Positions 15,557 through 27,092 of a DNA stretch of 64,000 bases are shown one piece after another. How positions within the stretch are numbered: the stretch's first letter is position 1; each line of letters starts with the position of its first letter. The position numbers and the translations under genes are program-made. Under the pieces are notes generated by a model. The model was given only the letters and a program-made list of their open reading frames with translations. It was not told where the DNA came from and did no database searches. Source of the stretch: Sapria himalayana (taxonomy: Eukaryota > Streptophyta > Magnoliopsida > Malpighiales > Rafflesiaceae); the NCBI GenBank assembly GCA_029783825.1, contig JAREIK010003426.1, forward strand, positions 152,985 to 216,984, in the 5' to 3' direction.

Positions 15557-16433
15557 CAGATAGACAGATAGACAGATAGATAAATAGACATATAAAAATA
15601 GAAAAACATAAAGATAGAAAGATAGAATGATAGTTAGATAGATGGATAGATTGATCAATACATAGATAGATTTTTAGATTGATAAAGAGATAGATAGAAA
15701 GATAGATAGAGAGAAAGATAGATGGATATCTTGATAGAAAGATAGATAGATATGAAGATAGATAGACATATAAATAGATATACAGATATATAGATAGATA
15801 GATAGAAAAATAGATAGATAGATAGTTAGATAGATATATAGACAAATAGTTAGATAGATAAATAGACAGATATATATATATATATATGACAGACAGATAT
15901 ATATATATATATAGATTTAATAATATATCGATAGATAGATATAATAATATATAGATAGATGGACAAAAAGATTGATAGAAAGATAGATAGAAAGATAGAC
16001 AGAAAGATAGACATGTAGATATATAGATAGATTAATTCACCGATAGATAGATAGATAGATAGACATATTATAAGATAGATAAATAGATAGATTGAGAGTT
16101 AGAGAGATAGAGTGATAGAAAGATAGAGAGGTAGAGAGGAAGAGAAGTAGAGAGAGAGTTTAGAGAGATATAGAGATCTAAAGAGAGAGATAGAAAGATA
16201 GATAGAAATAAATTCAAATAGATTGATATATAGATACACTGATACATAGACAAATAGATACACATAAAAATAGAAAGATAAATAGAAAGAAAGATAGATA
16301 GATGTTGACATGTAGATAGAAAGATTATTAGATGGATAGATTGACAAATAGATAAATAGAAAGATATACATATAGATAGATTTAGAGATAGATAGAAATA
16401 TATTCAAATAGATAGACACAAAGATAGATAGAT

Positions 16434-16436
<3 letters not shown>

Positions 16437-16465
<29 letters not shown>
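16437..16465. repeat. (TA)n microsatellite
   Basis: A run of about 14 TA units within the GATA array. Confidence 0.9.
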
Positions 16466-16474
<9 letters not shown>

Positions 16475-18235
16475 GATAGACAGATAGACACATAGAAAGT
16501 TAGACAAACTTGTAGACAAACAAATAGATATATAGAAAGACAAATAGATAGATATACATATAGAGAGAGAGGTAGATAGACAGACATATAGGCTGACAGA
16601 CATATAGGCTGACAGACAGACAGTGAAAGAAAGAGTGACAGATATATAGATAGATTGATAGATTACCAAATAGACAAATAAACCACCAAGCATATAGATA
16701 GTTAGGAAGACAGACAAACAAATAGATAACTAAATATGTCGACAGATCGATAGACAAATAGACAGACAGGCAAAAAAACAAATAGGAAGATAGACAGATA
16801 GAAAGTATGATAGATATATTAAAAGATAGATTCATAGATAGCCAGACATATAGATAGATAGATACATAGATAGTTTGATAGATAAATTGATAAATAAATT
16901 GATAGACACATTGATAGTCATATTGATAGTTAGATTGAGAGACAGATATATAGAAATAAATTTTAATAGATAGATAGATTAATATACATATTGATAAGAT
17001 TATTGATATATAGATTGATAGACAATTTGATATATAGATAGATATGTAGATAGTTATATAGATAGATATATATATATAAATACACAAATTATTAGATAGA
17101 TATAAAGATAGAGAGATAAATAGATAGATAGATAAATATATAGATACAAAGAGAGATAGATAAATTGATAGCTAGATAAATATGTAGGTAGATAGAGATA
17201 TATAAAGACATATAGAAAGATAGATATAGAGATAGATAGATAGAAATATAGATAGATAGATAAATAGGTAGATAGACAAACAGAAAGAAAGAAAGACAGA
17301 CAGACAGATAGATAGATAAATAGATTGACAAATAGCTTGACAACTTGATAGACATTTTGATAGACAGGTTAAAAGATAGATAGACAGATAGATAGATAGA
17401 AAAATAAATAGACAAATTGATAGATAGATAGAAATATAGATAGACTGATATAGATAGATAAACAAATAGATACAATTGATAGATAGACAAATAGATAGAT
17501 AATAGATTGATATATAATTGATAGATAGATATACATATAGGTGGACTGATAGATAGATAGATAAATAGAACTACAGTTAGACAAATAGAAAAATAAGCCA
17601 ATAGCCAGATATATAAATAGATAGACAAATGATAGACATTCTGATTTTCATATTGATAGACAGAATCATAAACATTTTGATATATAGATTGAAATAAAGA
17701 TACATAGATGAATAGTCAGATAGATAGACAGATAGGTATATAAATAGATAAATACCTAGATAGACAGATAAAAAGACACTTAGAAAAATAAATAGATATA
17801 TTGATATAAAGATAAATAGGTAGATAGACAGATAGATTTATAGATATGTATATATATATAGATATACAGATAGATAGATATATAAATAAATCAATAGACA
17901 TGTAGATAGGTAGATAATCAAGCATGTAGATATACAAATGGACATAGACATACACACACACACAGACAGACATATAGATAGACAGATAGATAGAAAGATA
18001 TATAAACAAATAGATAGATAGATAGATAGTTTTATAGATAGATAAATAGATAGATAGATTGATTGATAGCATGATAGATAGATATATTGAAAATTTATAG
18101 ATAGGTAGATAAATAGATAGATAAATAATTAGATAGATATATCTATATATAGATAGATAAAGAAATAGATAGATAGATATATAGATAGATAGGCTAATAG
18201 ACAGACAAATAAATAGTTAAATAGATAGATAGACA

Positions 18236-18238
<3 letters not shown>

Positions 18239-18273
<35 letters not shown>
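18239..18273. repeat. (AT)n microsatellite
   Basis: About 17 uninterrupted AT units, far purer than the GATA repeat around it, so probably a recent expansion. Confidence 0.9.
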
Positions 18274-18274
<1 letters not shown>

Positions 18275-18983
18275 TGATAGATATTAGATAGCTAAACACA
18301 ATTATAGATAGATTAATAAACAAGTTGATCAGATAGATTGAGTTATAGATACATAGATAGATAGATAGATAGATAGATAAACATATTTCCATATAGACAT
18401 ATAGATAGATAGAGAGCTAGTTAGATAGACACATAGATAGATAGATAGACATACATATAGATAGAAATTTTGACTGATAAACTAACACACTGACACATTT
18501 ATAGATTGATAGACAAAAAGAAAAACAAATAGATAGACAGATGGATAGATAGATAGTTGGACATAAAAATAGTCAGTCAGACATACAGATAGACAAACAT
18601 ATAGTTAAACAATTTGATAAATAGATTGATAGATAGATTGATAGATATATTGATTGATAGATTTATAGACAAATAGATAGATATATAAATAGATAAATAT
18701 TTTGATTGATAGATAGACATATAGATTGATAGTTATATAGATAGATAAGTAAATAGTCAAATTTATAAACAAAGTGATAGACAGATTGATATACAGATTG
18801 ATAGATAGATTGATAGACAATTTAATAGACAGATTGATAGACAAATAGATTGATTGATAGACAAATAGATAAACATATAGAAAGATAGTTAGACAGATAG
18901 ATAGATACATAATAAAGATCGACATATAGATAAATAGGTAGATAGAAAAATTTTTAGACAGACAGATACATAGATAAATAGAT

Positions 18984-19017
<34 letters not shown>
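18984..19017. repeat. Compound (CA)n(TA)n microsatellite
   Basis: A CA run passes directly into a TA run. A similar CA run lies near 17951-17964. These are local expansions inside the GATA array. Confidence 0.8.
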
Positions 19018-19018
<1 letters not shown>

Positions 19019-19522
19019 GAAAGATAGAAAGACAAATAGAGAGAAATAAATAAATAGATAACTAGATAGTTATTTAGACATATACATAGGTAGATAGATA
19101 GATAGATAGATAGATAGTGAGTTAGTAAGATAGATATATAGATAGATATATAAATAGATAAATATACAAATAGCAAGATAGATAGAAAGATATATAGATA
19201 AATATACAAAATATAGATCAACATATTACATATATATAGATATATTGATTGATAGACATATAGATATATTGATAGACATATAGATAGATAGGAAAATAGA
19301 TTGAGAGATAGAAAAATAGATAGATGAACAAATAGACGGATAGAAAGATAGAGAGAAAGTGTGATAGATAAACAAAATTATAGATAGAAAGTCAGATAGA
19401 CTAAAAGACAGATAGACATATATATTGATAGAGATATAAAAAGATATTTGGATAGACAAATAGACAAGTAGACTCGTAGACATATAGAAAGATAGATAAT
19501 TAGACACATAAACATATAGCTT

Positions 19523-19760
19523 GTTACTTTGGTAGCTAGCAAGGTAGGTAAGTATTTATGTTGTTAGTTAGGTAGGAAAAGATATAGAGAGGTAAAGAAA
19601 TTGGGAGATAGAAAGATAAAGATATAAAGAGGTAGAGGCATAGATAAGTAGATAGCTAATGAGATGGAGAGATAGAGAGGTAGAAAGATATGGAGACTGA
19701 GATATAGAGAGAAATAGAAATATAGAGATAGAGAGATAGATAGAGAGAAAGTAAGATATA
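19523..19760 (+). repeat. TAGG island followed by a GAGATA block (module copy 1)
   Basis: A non-GATA island with TAGCTAGCAAGGTAGGTAAG and TTAGTTAGGTAGG is followed by about 190 bases of AGATAGAGAGATAGAAAG-type repeat. The same order occurs at 32968-33300 and 61630-61800. Confidence 0.6.
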
Positions 19761-19962
19761 AAGATATATAGATAGATAGATTGATTGATAGATAATAGAT
19801 TGACATATAGACAGATCGACAATAAAATGAATAGACAAGTAAACACATAGAAAGATAAATAGCTATATTTATATACAGATAGATAGCTAGATAGAAAGAC
19901 AGAAAGAAAGACATATAGACTAGCAGACTAATAGATTGAAGATTAATAGATAGATAACTAAT

Positions 19963-19975
19963 CACTACAACAAAA
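19963..19975 (+). repeat. CACTA-1 left terminal inverted repeat (AAT target duplication at 19960-19962)
   Basis: CACTACAACAAAA, preceded by AAT. It matches the right end exactly over 13 bases; the next base differs. Confidence 0.95.
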
Positions 19976-20039
19976 CTTCAAATTAATGATGTTTTTTTCC
20001 TCGATGTTTTTAGAAAATGTCATCATTCTATTGTAATTA

Positions 20040-20250
20040 GATATTTAATGACACTTATTAGATGTGTCATTGTTAAGACTGATAGGTTAATAAATTTCTT
20101 TACTCCTTAAAAATTGCCAAGGAATAACGGGCTGAAAATTAAAAACCTTGTCACTTTTATAAGTGTTATTGATGTGAAAATATTAATTTTGAATTTATTG
20201 ATTTGGAACTAATTTCTTTTGTATTTTTTATCTGTAAAATAAGTAATAAT
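20040..20250 (+). repeat. CACTA-1 left subterminal region, copy 1
   Basis: Contains GACACTTATTAGATGTGTCATT, then GGGCTGAAAATTA, TTATAAGTGT and GAAAATATTAATT, ending in TATTTTTTATCTGTAAAAT. The same order of motifs is repeated at 21225-21450. GACAC/GTGTC and TGTCATT motifs also occur near the right end (31690-31930), as expected of subterminal binding repeats. Confidence 0.75.
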
Positions 20251-20524
20251 ATTTTAAATTTTACTCTTGATAAATAAAAAAAATTATCACTTTTTAGTTG
20301 ATAATTATTTATTAAAAATAAAAAGAAATTTAGGATCAAATTAAAAAAAAATTAAATATTTTTACATTCAAATTTGAAATTTTAATTTATAAAATAAGTA
20401 ATAATATTTAATTTTAAAATTAAACTGTTAATATTTAATTTATCCCTAAGAGAAATAAGAATAAATTGAAAATTTTAGCTCATTTAATAAATTGATGTGA
20501 TTAATATAATATTAAATTTCTAGC

Positions 20525-21097
20525 AAGTCTTCATTTAATAAAATTAAGACTCCCTAGAAAGACTAGCGCATCTTCTTCAAATTGTTTGGACTTTTCCAAT
20601 AGCTCGGCTTCAAGTAGCACGCACAGATATCCTTGGCGATATTTGCAGCATCCAGGAAGTTTCCCCATTAAGTTTCTAATTGTATCAGCTCTTCCATACA
20701 CTTTAATTTTTTCAAAAAACTGCACATTGAATCACTTGAATTGAAGAGGTTAACTTATTTCACCATTGTGAACTTGTCTTCCAATCTTTTTGTATTTCTT
20801 CCCAGTATCCTACAAAATTTTCTGTTTTGCATCTTATATTATGCCCTCGTCTCTTTTCATGTAATTATATTGCGTGGCATTTTATTTCCAGTTGGAAATG
20901 TAATAGAGTCCCTCGTTGAACAGCTCCCCCTTTTGACAGCACTCAATACATTTGCTGAAGAAGTTGACTTTAACGTAATCATCTACTACCAGCTTATAAT
21001 ATGCTGCTTGTGTGAAACTTTCTGCAGCTTCTTCAAGTTTGGGAACAGGAAGTCTTTCCATTAAAAAACAAAAAACCTGCAGCAGAATCTTAGGCAC
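20525..21097 (-). pseudogene. Captured fragment of a TRANK1-like TPR/helicase gene
   Basis: Two open pieces lie on the minus strand. The first (about 21097 down to 20882) contains FFSKCIECCQKGELFNEGLYY and then ISNWK, resembling the segment KGKLFDxGLxYIxxWK of plant TRANK1-like proteins (large TPR, ankyrin and UvrD-type helicase proteins). The second (20725 down to 20531) contains YLCVLLEAELLEKSKQFEED, resembling the LLEADLLEKAGxFKEA helical repeats further on in those proteins. The order on the strand is right for two exons separated by an intron. There is no start, no helicase domain and no continuation on either side, so this is a fragment of a gene of more than 2000 codons. It lies between the two copies of the CACTA-1 left subterminal region and in the opposite orientation to the transposase genes. 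An overlapping + strand frame at 20741-21064 is a shadow. Family assignment is from memory of conserved motifs and is moderate. Confidence 0.6.
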
Positions 21098-21224
21098 ACT
21101 GGATTGTAAATTTGCAGCGGAAAAGATAAAAATTAATATAAGTTTGTATAATCAATTATATTAATTAGACATGTCATTTAATTTTTCTAAAAACATCATT
21201 ATTTGGAACATGTTTTATGTTTTT

Positions 21225-21450
21225 ATGGCACTTACTAGATGTGTCATTATCAAGACTAATAGATTGTTAAGACTAATAGATTGTTAAGACTAATAGATTG
21301 TTAAGACTAATGATTGTTAAGACTAAAAAGGGGCTGAAAATTATAAACATTGTCACTATTATAAGTGTCATGGATATGAAAATATTAATTATGAATGTAT
21401 TGAATTGGAACAAATTAGTTTGTATTTTTTATTTGTAAAATATGTAACGG
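21225..21450 (+). repeat. CACTA-1 left subterminal region, copy 2
   Basis: Repeats the order GGCACTTACTAGATGTGTCATT, GGGGCTGAAAATTATAAAC, TTATAAGTGTCAT and TTTGTATTTTTTATTTGTAAAAT seen in 20040-20250. It contains an internal 17-bp tandem repeat. Confidence 0.75.
21252..21326 (+). repeat. 17-bp tandem repeat AAGACTAATAGATTGTT
   Basis: Just over four head-to-tail copies. The last full copy lacks one base (AATGATT). The corresponding place in subterminal copy 1 (about 20075) has one partial unit, so the array grew after the duplication. Confidence 0.85.
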
Positions 21451-22260
21451 GTTTTATATTGGCGCTGGCAACAAACTAGATGAGTTGAGTGGAAGAGTCT
21501 CGGTCTGCTTCTCTATGGCTTCGTTTTCCATTTCTTCATTGATGGTATTCTCTTTGCTTATTTATATCCCTCGTCCTCGGGGTTGTTGTATTCTCGCACA
21601 TGATCTCAGTGAATAGATTCTTATGCATTGCACGACAGGTCCTCGCCGCCCTTTATTGTTAAATTAGTACATATGTTACCAAAATGCATTATGCTTAATG
21701 GCTACCATTGTTATACGGAAATATTTTGTAGCTTGGTAGGACAAAATAAAAAGCTAAAAATGAGTTTAAATTGAGATCGAAAGAGAGAAATTGTAGTCAA
21801 TTACTCTTGTCATCAGTTTCTACATGGCTTATTTTATGAACTGTGGAAAGTGGAGTTGTACATGGCTTATGCAGCATATCTTTGGCATCGTGTGTTGTGT
21901 TGCTATTTTGTGAATTTTAATTAGTTATGTTTCCTTCAATCAATGCAGATTTTGTGATGTTGGTGCTTGGTTTGTCGGTGATTTTGCCATAGTTGAGTTA
22001 TCTGCTTTTTATTTTCAGGCTTCTATTCTGCCAAAAAGTAATAATAAATTCTTTTCCATATCCTATTTTCAGGCTCAGTACCAGTTCTTCTTGCAAGGTC
22101 CAATTTTCTAATTACAAGGGATAGAGAGTGGGCAATTCTTATTGTTGGCTTTGAGTAGGTAATTATCCATTCTTTTTTATTTTTGATCTCGTGCCATTTT
22201 TATACATGTTGTTCTATTTGTTCTCTCCTCCTCTATTTTTCAGACTGTGAAAGTATGAAA
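21450..22260 (+). other. Unidentified less AT-rich segment in CACTA-1, possibly captured
   Basis: This stretch (with CTCGTCCTCGGGGTTGTTG and GACAGGTCCTCGCCGCCC) is richer in G+C than the DNA around it. It contains an exon-like piece at about 22074-22158: TTTTCAG before GCTCAGTACCAG, and GTAATT after TTTGAGTAG. One frame there reads VPVLLARSNFLITRDREW. I do not recognise the protein. It may be another piece of captured host DNA, or a 5' untranslated region and promoter of the transposase gene. Confidence 0.3.
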
Positions 22261-23490
22261 AAAATGAGGCTATAATTCCTAAAAATGTGTGCTCTATAGT
22301 CATGTCATTTCAAAATCAATTAGCCTAATGACCTAGAGACATGTAATGTCATATCTATAAATTCGTCAAGGTCACATTTGTTTAATTTATGTTAGATATT
22401 ACAACAAAGTCAAAATATATTAGTATCTTGTATTGAAATAGATGATAGGTAAATTATTACTCACCTAATTAAATACTTTTACTCTATTTTTTAAATGATC
22501 TCTATACATTGAGAAGTATGAATAGAATATTACTATCTTCCTCACAAAAAGAAAAGAGAGAAAAGATAGATATTATTATCAAAACAAAAAGATGTACCTT
22601 ATATACCTGGGAATATTGATTATAGGAAATGAGAAATTAAACAAAGTATATATAAAAATAATATACACAAATAAGGATATTACTATCAAAAAGAGAACAT
22701 ATATGTTATATACCTTTTATATATGGGAATATTGATTATTAAAAATGAGAAATTAAGTAAAGTATTTGTTTAAATAAGCTACACAAATAAGGAAAATAAG
22801 ATTTGGGGGTGTAGTAAATATAATATAAAATTTTAAAGTAGCAATAAATAAATAAAATAATATAGTTAAAAGGAAAATACATTGCCAATTAAAATTGTCC
22901 ATTTCTCATAACACTAGTTATTTTCTCTTTTCCTTAGTCATGTTAAATAAAAAAAATCAACTTATTTTTTTTTCCCAAAGTAATGTCCTTTATTCTTATA
23001 AATTAGAGAATCAGCTTTTACCTCAAAAATGATTTAAATAATTTTTTGTTAAAATAATAACTAAAAATAGAATAAAAACCTATAATGCACAAGAATGCAT
23101 GATGGGAGGTTCTAGGATCGGATTTGGAGGAGAATAAAATATTTTTTTATTAATAAATTGACTTTTCTCATATTTTACTTTTATATAAAGAATAATTAAA
23201 TGATAATTTTTTGTTTAAATATTTTTTTTTCTAAGAATCATACTAACTGTGAGAAATAATTTTTCATGTTTAAATATTATTCTAATAATGTTGCCTGTGT
23301 AAAAAAAATTCAACATCATTACAAAAATTAATGCTCATCCCTTCTATCTTATATCTGGCATGCATTTTAATATTTTATTAAAATGATTTTTGAATTTTCT
23401 TTTAACAGATAAAAAAGAGGTTGCTAAATGAATAACATTGGAATATTAATGTGTTCTTCCATTTGAAGTGCGATCACTATTGGAAATAAT
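22260..23490. other. AT-rich spacer upstream of the TNP2-type gene, with a 110-bp imperfect duplication
   Basis: No gene seen. Two similar segments at about 22570-22676 and 22677-22797 share GGGAATATTGATTAT, GAGAAATTAA and ACACAAATAAGG. The rest is AT-rich and probably includes the promoter or 5' untranslated region of the gene starting at 23503, but no element can be assigned with confidence. Confidence 0.5.
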
Positions 23491-23502
23491 TTGTTCTTTA
23501 AA

Positions 23503-26500
23503 ATGGATTATTCATGGATCTCAAAGGATCGAAGATCGAAGGAATATGAAGATGGAGTTGAATGCTATGTTGCATTTGCAATACAAAATTCTGCAAATAA
23601 AACCTCCATTAAATATCCATGCTTACAATGTGGTAATATGATTTTCAATACTCCTCAAAAGATTCGAGACCATTTATTTTTCTTTGGAATTGATCAAAGT
23701 TACCATACATGGTATTGGCATGGAGAGGTAGCTCCAATTTGATGATCAACATAGTATAATAAAAATGCTTCAAGCTACACATGATGATTGTCAAAATGAT
23801 CCTGAATTGTTTGTAAGATTACTACAAGATCTAGAAAAACCATTATATCCTGGTTGCAGAAAATTTACAAGATTGTCTGCCTTGATCAAATTATACAACT
23901 TGAAAGTACGTTTTGGGTGGTCTGATAATAGCTTTTCAGAGCTTTTACAAATTCTTGAAGAAATATTGTCTTTAAACAATGAATTGCCTTTGTCGATGTA
24001 TGAAGCGAAAAAGACATTAAATTCTTTGGGAATGGAATATGAGAAAATACATGCATGCCCAAATGATTGTGTACTTTATCGGAAGGAGTTGAAAGATGCA
24101 TCCTTATGTCCTACCTATGGAACTTCGAGGTGAAGACAAATAACACAGTAATTAATAGGAGAAAAGGAGTTCATGCGAAAGTAATGTGGTATATTCCTCC
24201 AATTCAAAGATTTAGAAGAATATTTCAATCATCAAAAATTGCAAGTTGATCCATCAGATTCACCATCATGGAAGCATGTTGATCACAGATGGCCTGAGTT
24301 TTTCTTAGAACCTAGAAACTTGAGACTTGCAATTTCTACAGATGGCATAAATCCTCACAGTTCATTTAATAGCAAACATAGTTGTTGGCCCATTCTCATG
24401 ATAATTTACAACCTCCATCCATGGTTGTGCATGAAAAGAAAATTTATGATGTTATCTTTATTAATTTCAGGTCCACGACAACCTGGCAAGGACATTGATG
24501 TCTATTTAGCACCGCTAATAGAAGATCTAAAAACATTGTGGGAGGTCAGAGTTCAAGTTTACGATGCACATAAATAAGAAATCTTTACATTAAGAGCCGC
24601 TCTTTTGTGGACAATCAATGATTTTACTGCATATGGAAACATGTCAGGCTACAAAGTTAAATGATATTATGGTTGTCCAATATGTGGAGTAGAAACATAT
24701 TCTTGTAGGTTAAAGTATGGAAAAAAGAACTCCTATACTGGACATAGACGATTTCTTCCAAGAAACCATCCATATAGGAAACAAAAGAAAACATTTGATG
24801 GAAAACAAGAGTTTGGGTCACCTCCACAAATATTGACTAGCGAGGAAATTTAAAAAAAAATCAATGGAACTTGCAATTCTTTGGGGGAAAAAGGTTAATC
24901 TGGGAAAATCTAAAATCAACAATACAAATTGTTGAAAAAGAAGTCAATTTTCTTTGATCTTAGTATTGGAAATATCTTCATGTTCATCATTATTTGGATG
25001 TAATGTATATTGAGAAAAATGTTTGTGAAATTATTATTGGTACCTTACTCAACATTGCAGGACGGACAAAGGATTGGCTTAATTCTCTCCTAGATCTTGT
25101 AGATATGGGCTTAAGGAGCGAATTGACACCAGTGGTTGATTCGAAGAGAACATATCTCCCTTCTGCATGTTATACACTTTCTACAATGGAAAAGAAGGTG
25201 TTTTGCCAAATAATTTCACAATTGAAGATTCCATATGGATATTTTTCGAACCTTCGAAACCTCGTGTCAATGGAAGACTTTAAACTTAATGGCTTAAAAT
25301 CCCATGACTATCATGCATTAATGCAACAATTTTTGCCGGTTTTGTTACATTCTATCTTGCCCAAGCATGTGAGGAATGACATTTGTAGATTGAGTTTATT
25401 TTTCAATGCTCTCTGTACTAAAGTCGTTGATGTTCCTTCATTAGATGAGTTACAAAAATGAGATAGTGGTGATATTATGCTTGTTTGAAAAGTACTTCCC
25501 ACCTTCATTCTTTGATATCATGGTGCATCTTACTGTGCATCTTGTAAGAGAAGTGAGACTTTGTGGACCGGTTTACTTTAGGTGGATGTACCCATTTAAA
25601 AGGTTTATGTAAGTGTTAAAAGGCTATGTACGAAATCATACTAGACCTGAAGGTTATATTGTTGAATGCTATATTGCAGAAGAAGGAATCGAGTTTTGTA
25701 CATAGTACTTATCAAATGTGGAAGCAATTGGAATTCCTAGTTGTTCAAACATTGACCACAAAGTCGGGGCACCAATATTTGGAGGTCTTACTATTAAGGC
25801 CGATTCTAATTCATGGTTACAAGCACTTCATTATGTGTTGGAAAATACATCAATTGTCCAACCTTATATTGAGTAAGCACCACTAACTTTTTATTTCTTT
25901 ATTTGTTGTACATATAATATATTTCTATAATTATTTAATTTTTATACATGACCTCATAAAGAGCACATGCAATGCCTGAAAGCGAAACATCCATGTCAAT
26001 CAAAAAGGCATAAGTGGTTACAGGATGAGCATGCTCGTACTTTTACCTTTTGGTTATGACAAAAGGTACTACAATGGTTTCTTAAATTTTACTTTTCGTT
26101 TTTATTTTTGGTTAACATATACATGATAATGGTATCTTATTTCTATAGGTTGAAGTTGAATTGAAAAATAATGAACTTGTAATAGAAACCCTTAAATAGA
26201 TAGCTGATGGTCCAAGCCATTATGTGATGAAGTATAATGGTTATGTCATTAATGGGTGTCAATATAATACCAAGTAGCATGAAGATTTACTAGCTACCCA
26301 AAATAGTGGAGTTAGTATTGTAGCAATGACCATACAAATTGCTAGTGCTAAGAATAAAAATCCTATTTTCGGGAATCTTTGTTTCTATGGGGTTATTACT
26401 GAGATTTAGGATCTTGATTATACTATGTTCAGAATTACAGTCTTCAAGTATGATTGGGTTGATAATAAGAATGGAATCAGGGTTGATGATCTTAGGCTAC

Positions 26501-26786
26501 CTTAGTTGACTTTAGCAGATTGGTTCATAAGTCAGATCCGTTCATATTAGCCTCTCAAGCTAAGAAAGTCTTCAATGTACAAGATGAGTTTAATCCAAGA
26601 TGATCTTTTATTTTGTCAACTCCTCAACAAGACTTCACAGAAAGGGCGAATGATGATGATCCCATGAACATTTCTATTGAACACAATCCAGTCATATCTT
26701 CTTTGCCACAAGTTGAATTATTTGATGTACTGGATGAATCTGATCAATTTTGTAATTGAGATGATTGTGAGGGAATTTGAGTTGAG
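23503..26786 (+). pseudogene. TNP2-type CACTA transposase, decayed
   Basis: Domains in order match plant TNP2 proteins. The Transpos_assoc domain (23503-23730) starts MDYSW and has YPCLQCGN, HL.FFGI and W.WHGE. The Transposase_21 core (about 23765-25080) has LYPGCRKFT, EKIHACPNDC, DGINPH, GPRQPGKDIDVYLAPLI, LLWTINDF.AYG and CPICG. DUF4218 (about 25150-25880) has LPSACYTLS, LKSHDYH and GYVRN..RPEGYI. DUF4216 (about 26150-26560) has TQNSGV, YGVI and VFKYDWVDN. The gene should encode the DDE enzyme that cuts the element's ends. Here it is broken by shifts near 23742, 24132 (after GTSR, one base lost in a TGGAAG) and 24240, by stops at 24575 and 24662, and by many later stops. At 26197, 26407 and 26778 the stop stands where the family usually has Trp (LKW, EIW.LDY, EGIWV). 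The start at 23503 begins the conserved domain directly. Domain names are from family knowledge; no search was run. Confidence 0.88.
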
Positions 26787-27092
26787 AACAAATCATAAAT
26801 GTATCCAATTTTTTTCTTTGTTATGGCTTTGTGAATTGATATGCTACTATAGTTTTTTGTATTTTAAATATATGCCTACTAGATAATATATTCGTCTTTA
26901 TTATTAGATGATTGTTATGCTTTCAATTTTAGTTAATGGAAGGTTGAGAATATTCTAAAAATTGACATTATTATGTTTTATACAAAGCAGCTGATTAGGT
27001 AATGCCTTTAATTTGTTAATTTTTTATTCTTTAAATTTTTTTTGGATATTTTGTACTTTTTTTTAAACATTATAATTATTTTTATGATAGGT

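Larger units (their letters stand above)
2488..19962 (+). repeat. Degenerate GATA tetranucleotide array, block 1 (17.5 kb)
   Basis: Almost the whole stretch is built from GATA (TAGATAGA on the + strand) with common variants GACA, GATT, GAAA and AATA. Pure runs rarely exceed 20-30 bases, so the array is old or mutates by substitution as well as slippage. Local domains differ: SIYL-coding GATA domains alternate with GATTGATAGACA domains (for example 8160-8720) and GAGATA domains (16085-16205, 19575-19760). The minus strand has no TCTA-derived stop codons, so long open frames occur by chance; none has a domain or codon bias beyond the repeat. I see no gene in it. Confidence 0.97.

Noticed and set aside
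2488..19962. Regular short repeats that might be taken for a CRISPR array
   Set aside because: There are no constant repeats with unique spacers of even length. The pattern is a diverged microsatellite in a eukaryotic setting.
2642..19965. Dozens of long minus-strand open frames of Ser-Ile-Tyr-Leu repeats, for example 2642-3322, 4805-5671 and 10336-10959
   Set aside because: They are the TCTA strand of the GATA array. TCTA repeats lack stops in all frames, while TAGA repeats have one in every frame. There is no domain, no consistent start and no codon signature beyond the repeat. The same holds for 31859-38926 and 52004-63733.
20741..21064. A + strand 107-codon open frame with hydrophobic segments
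   Set aside because: It is a shadow of the minus-strand TRANK1-like fragment, which has family motifs; the + strand frame has none.
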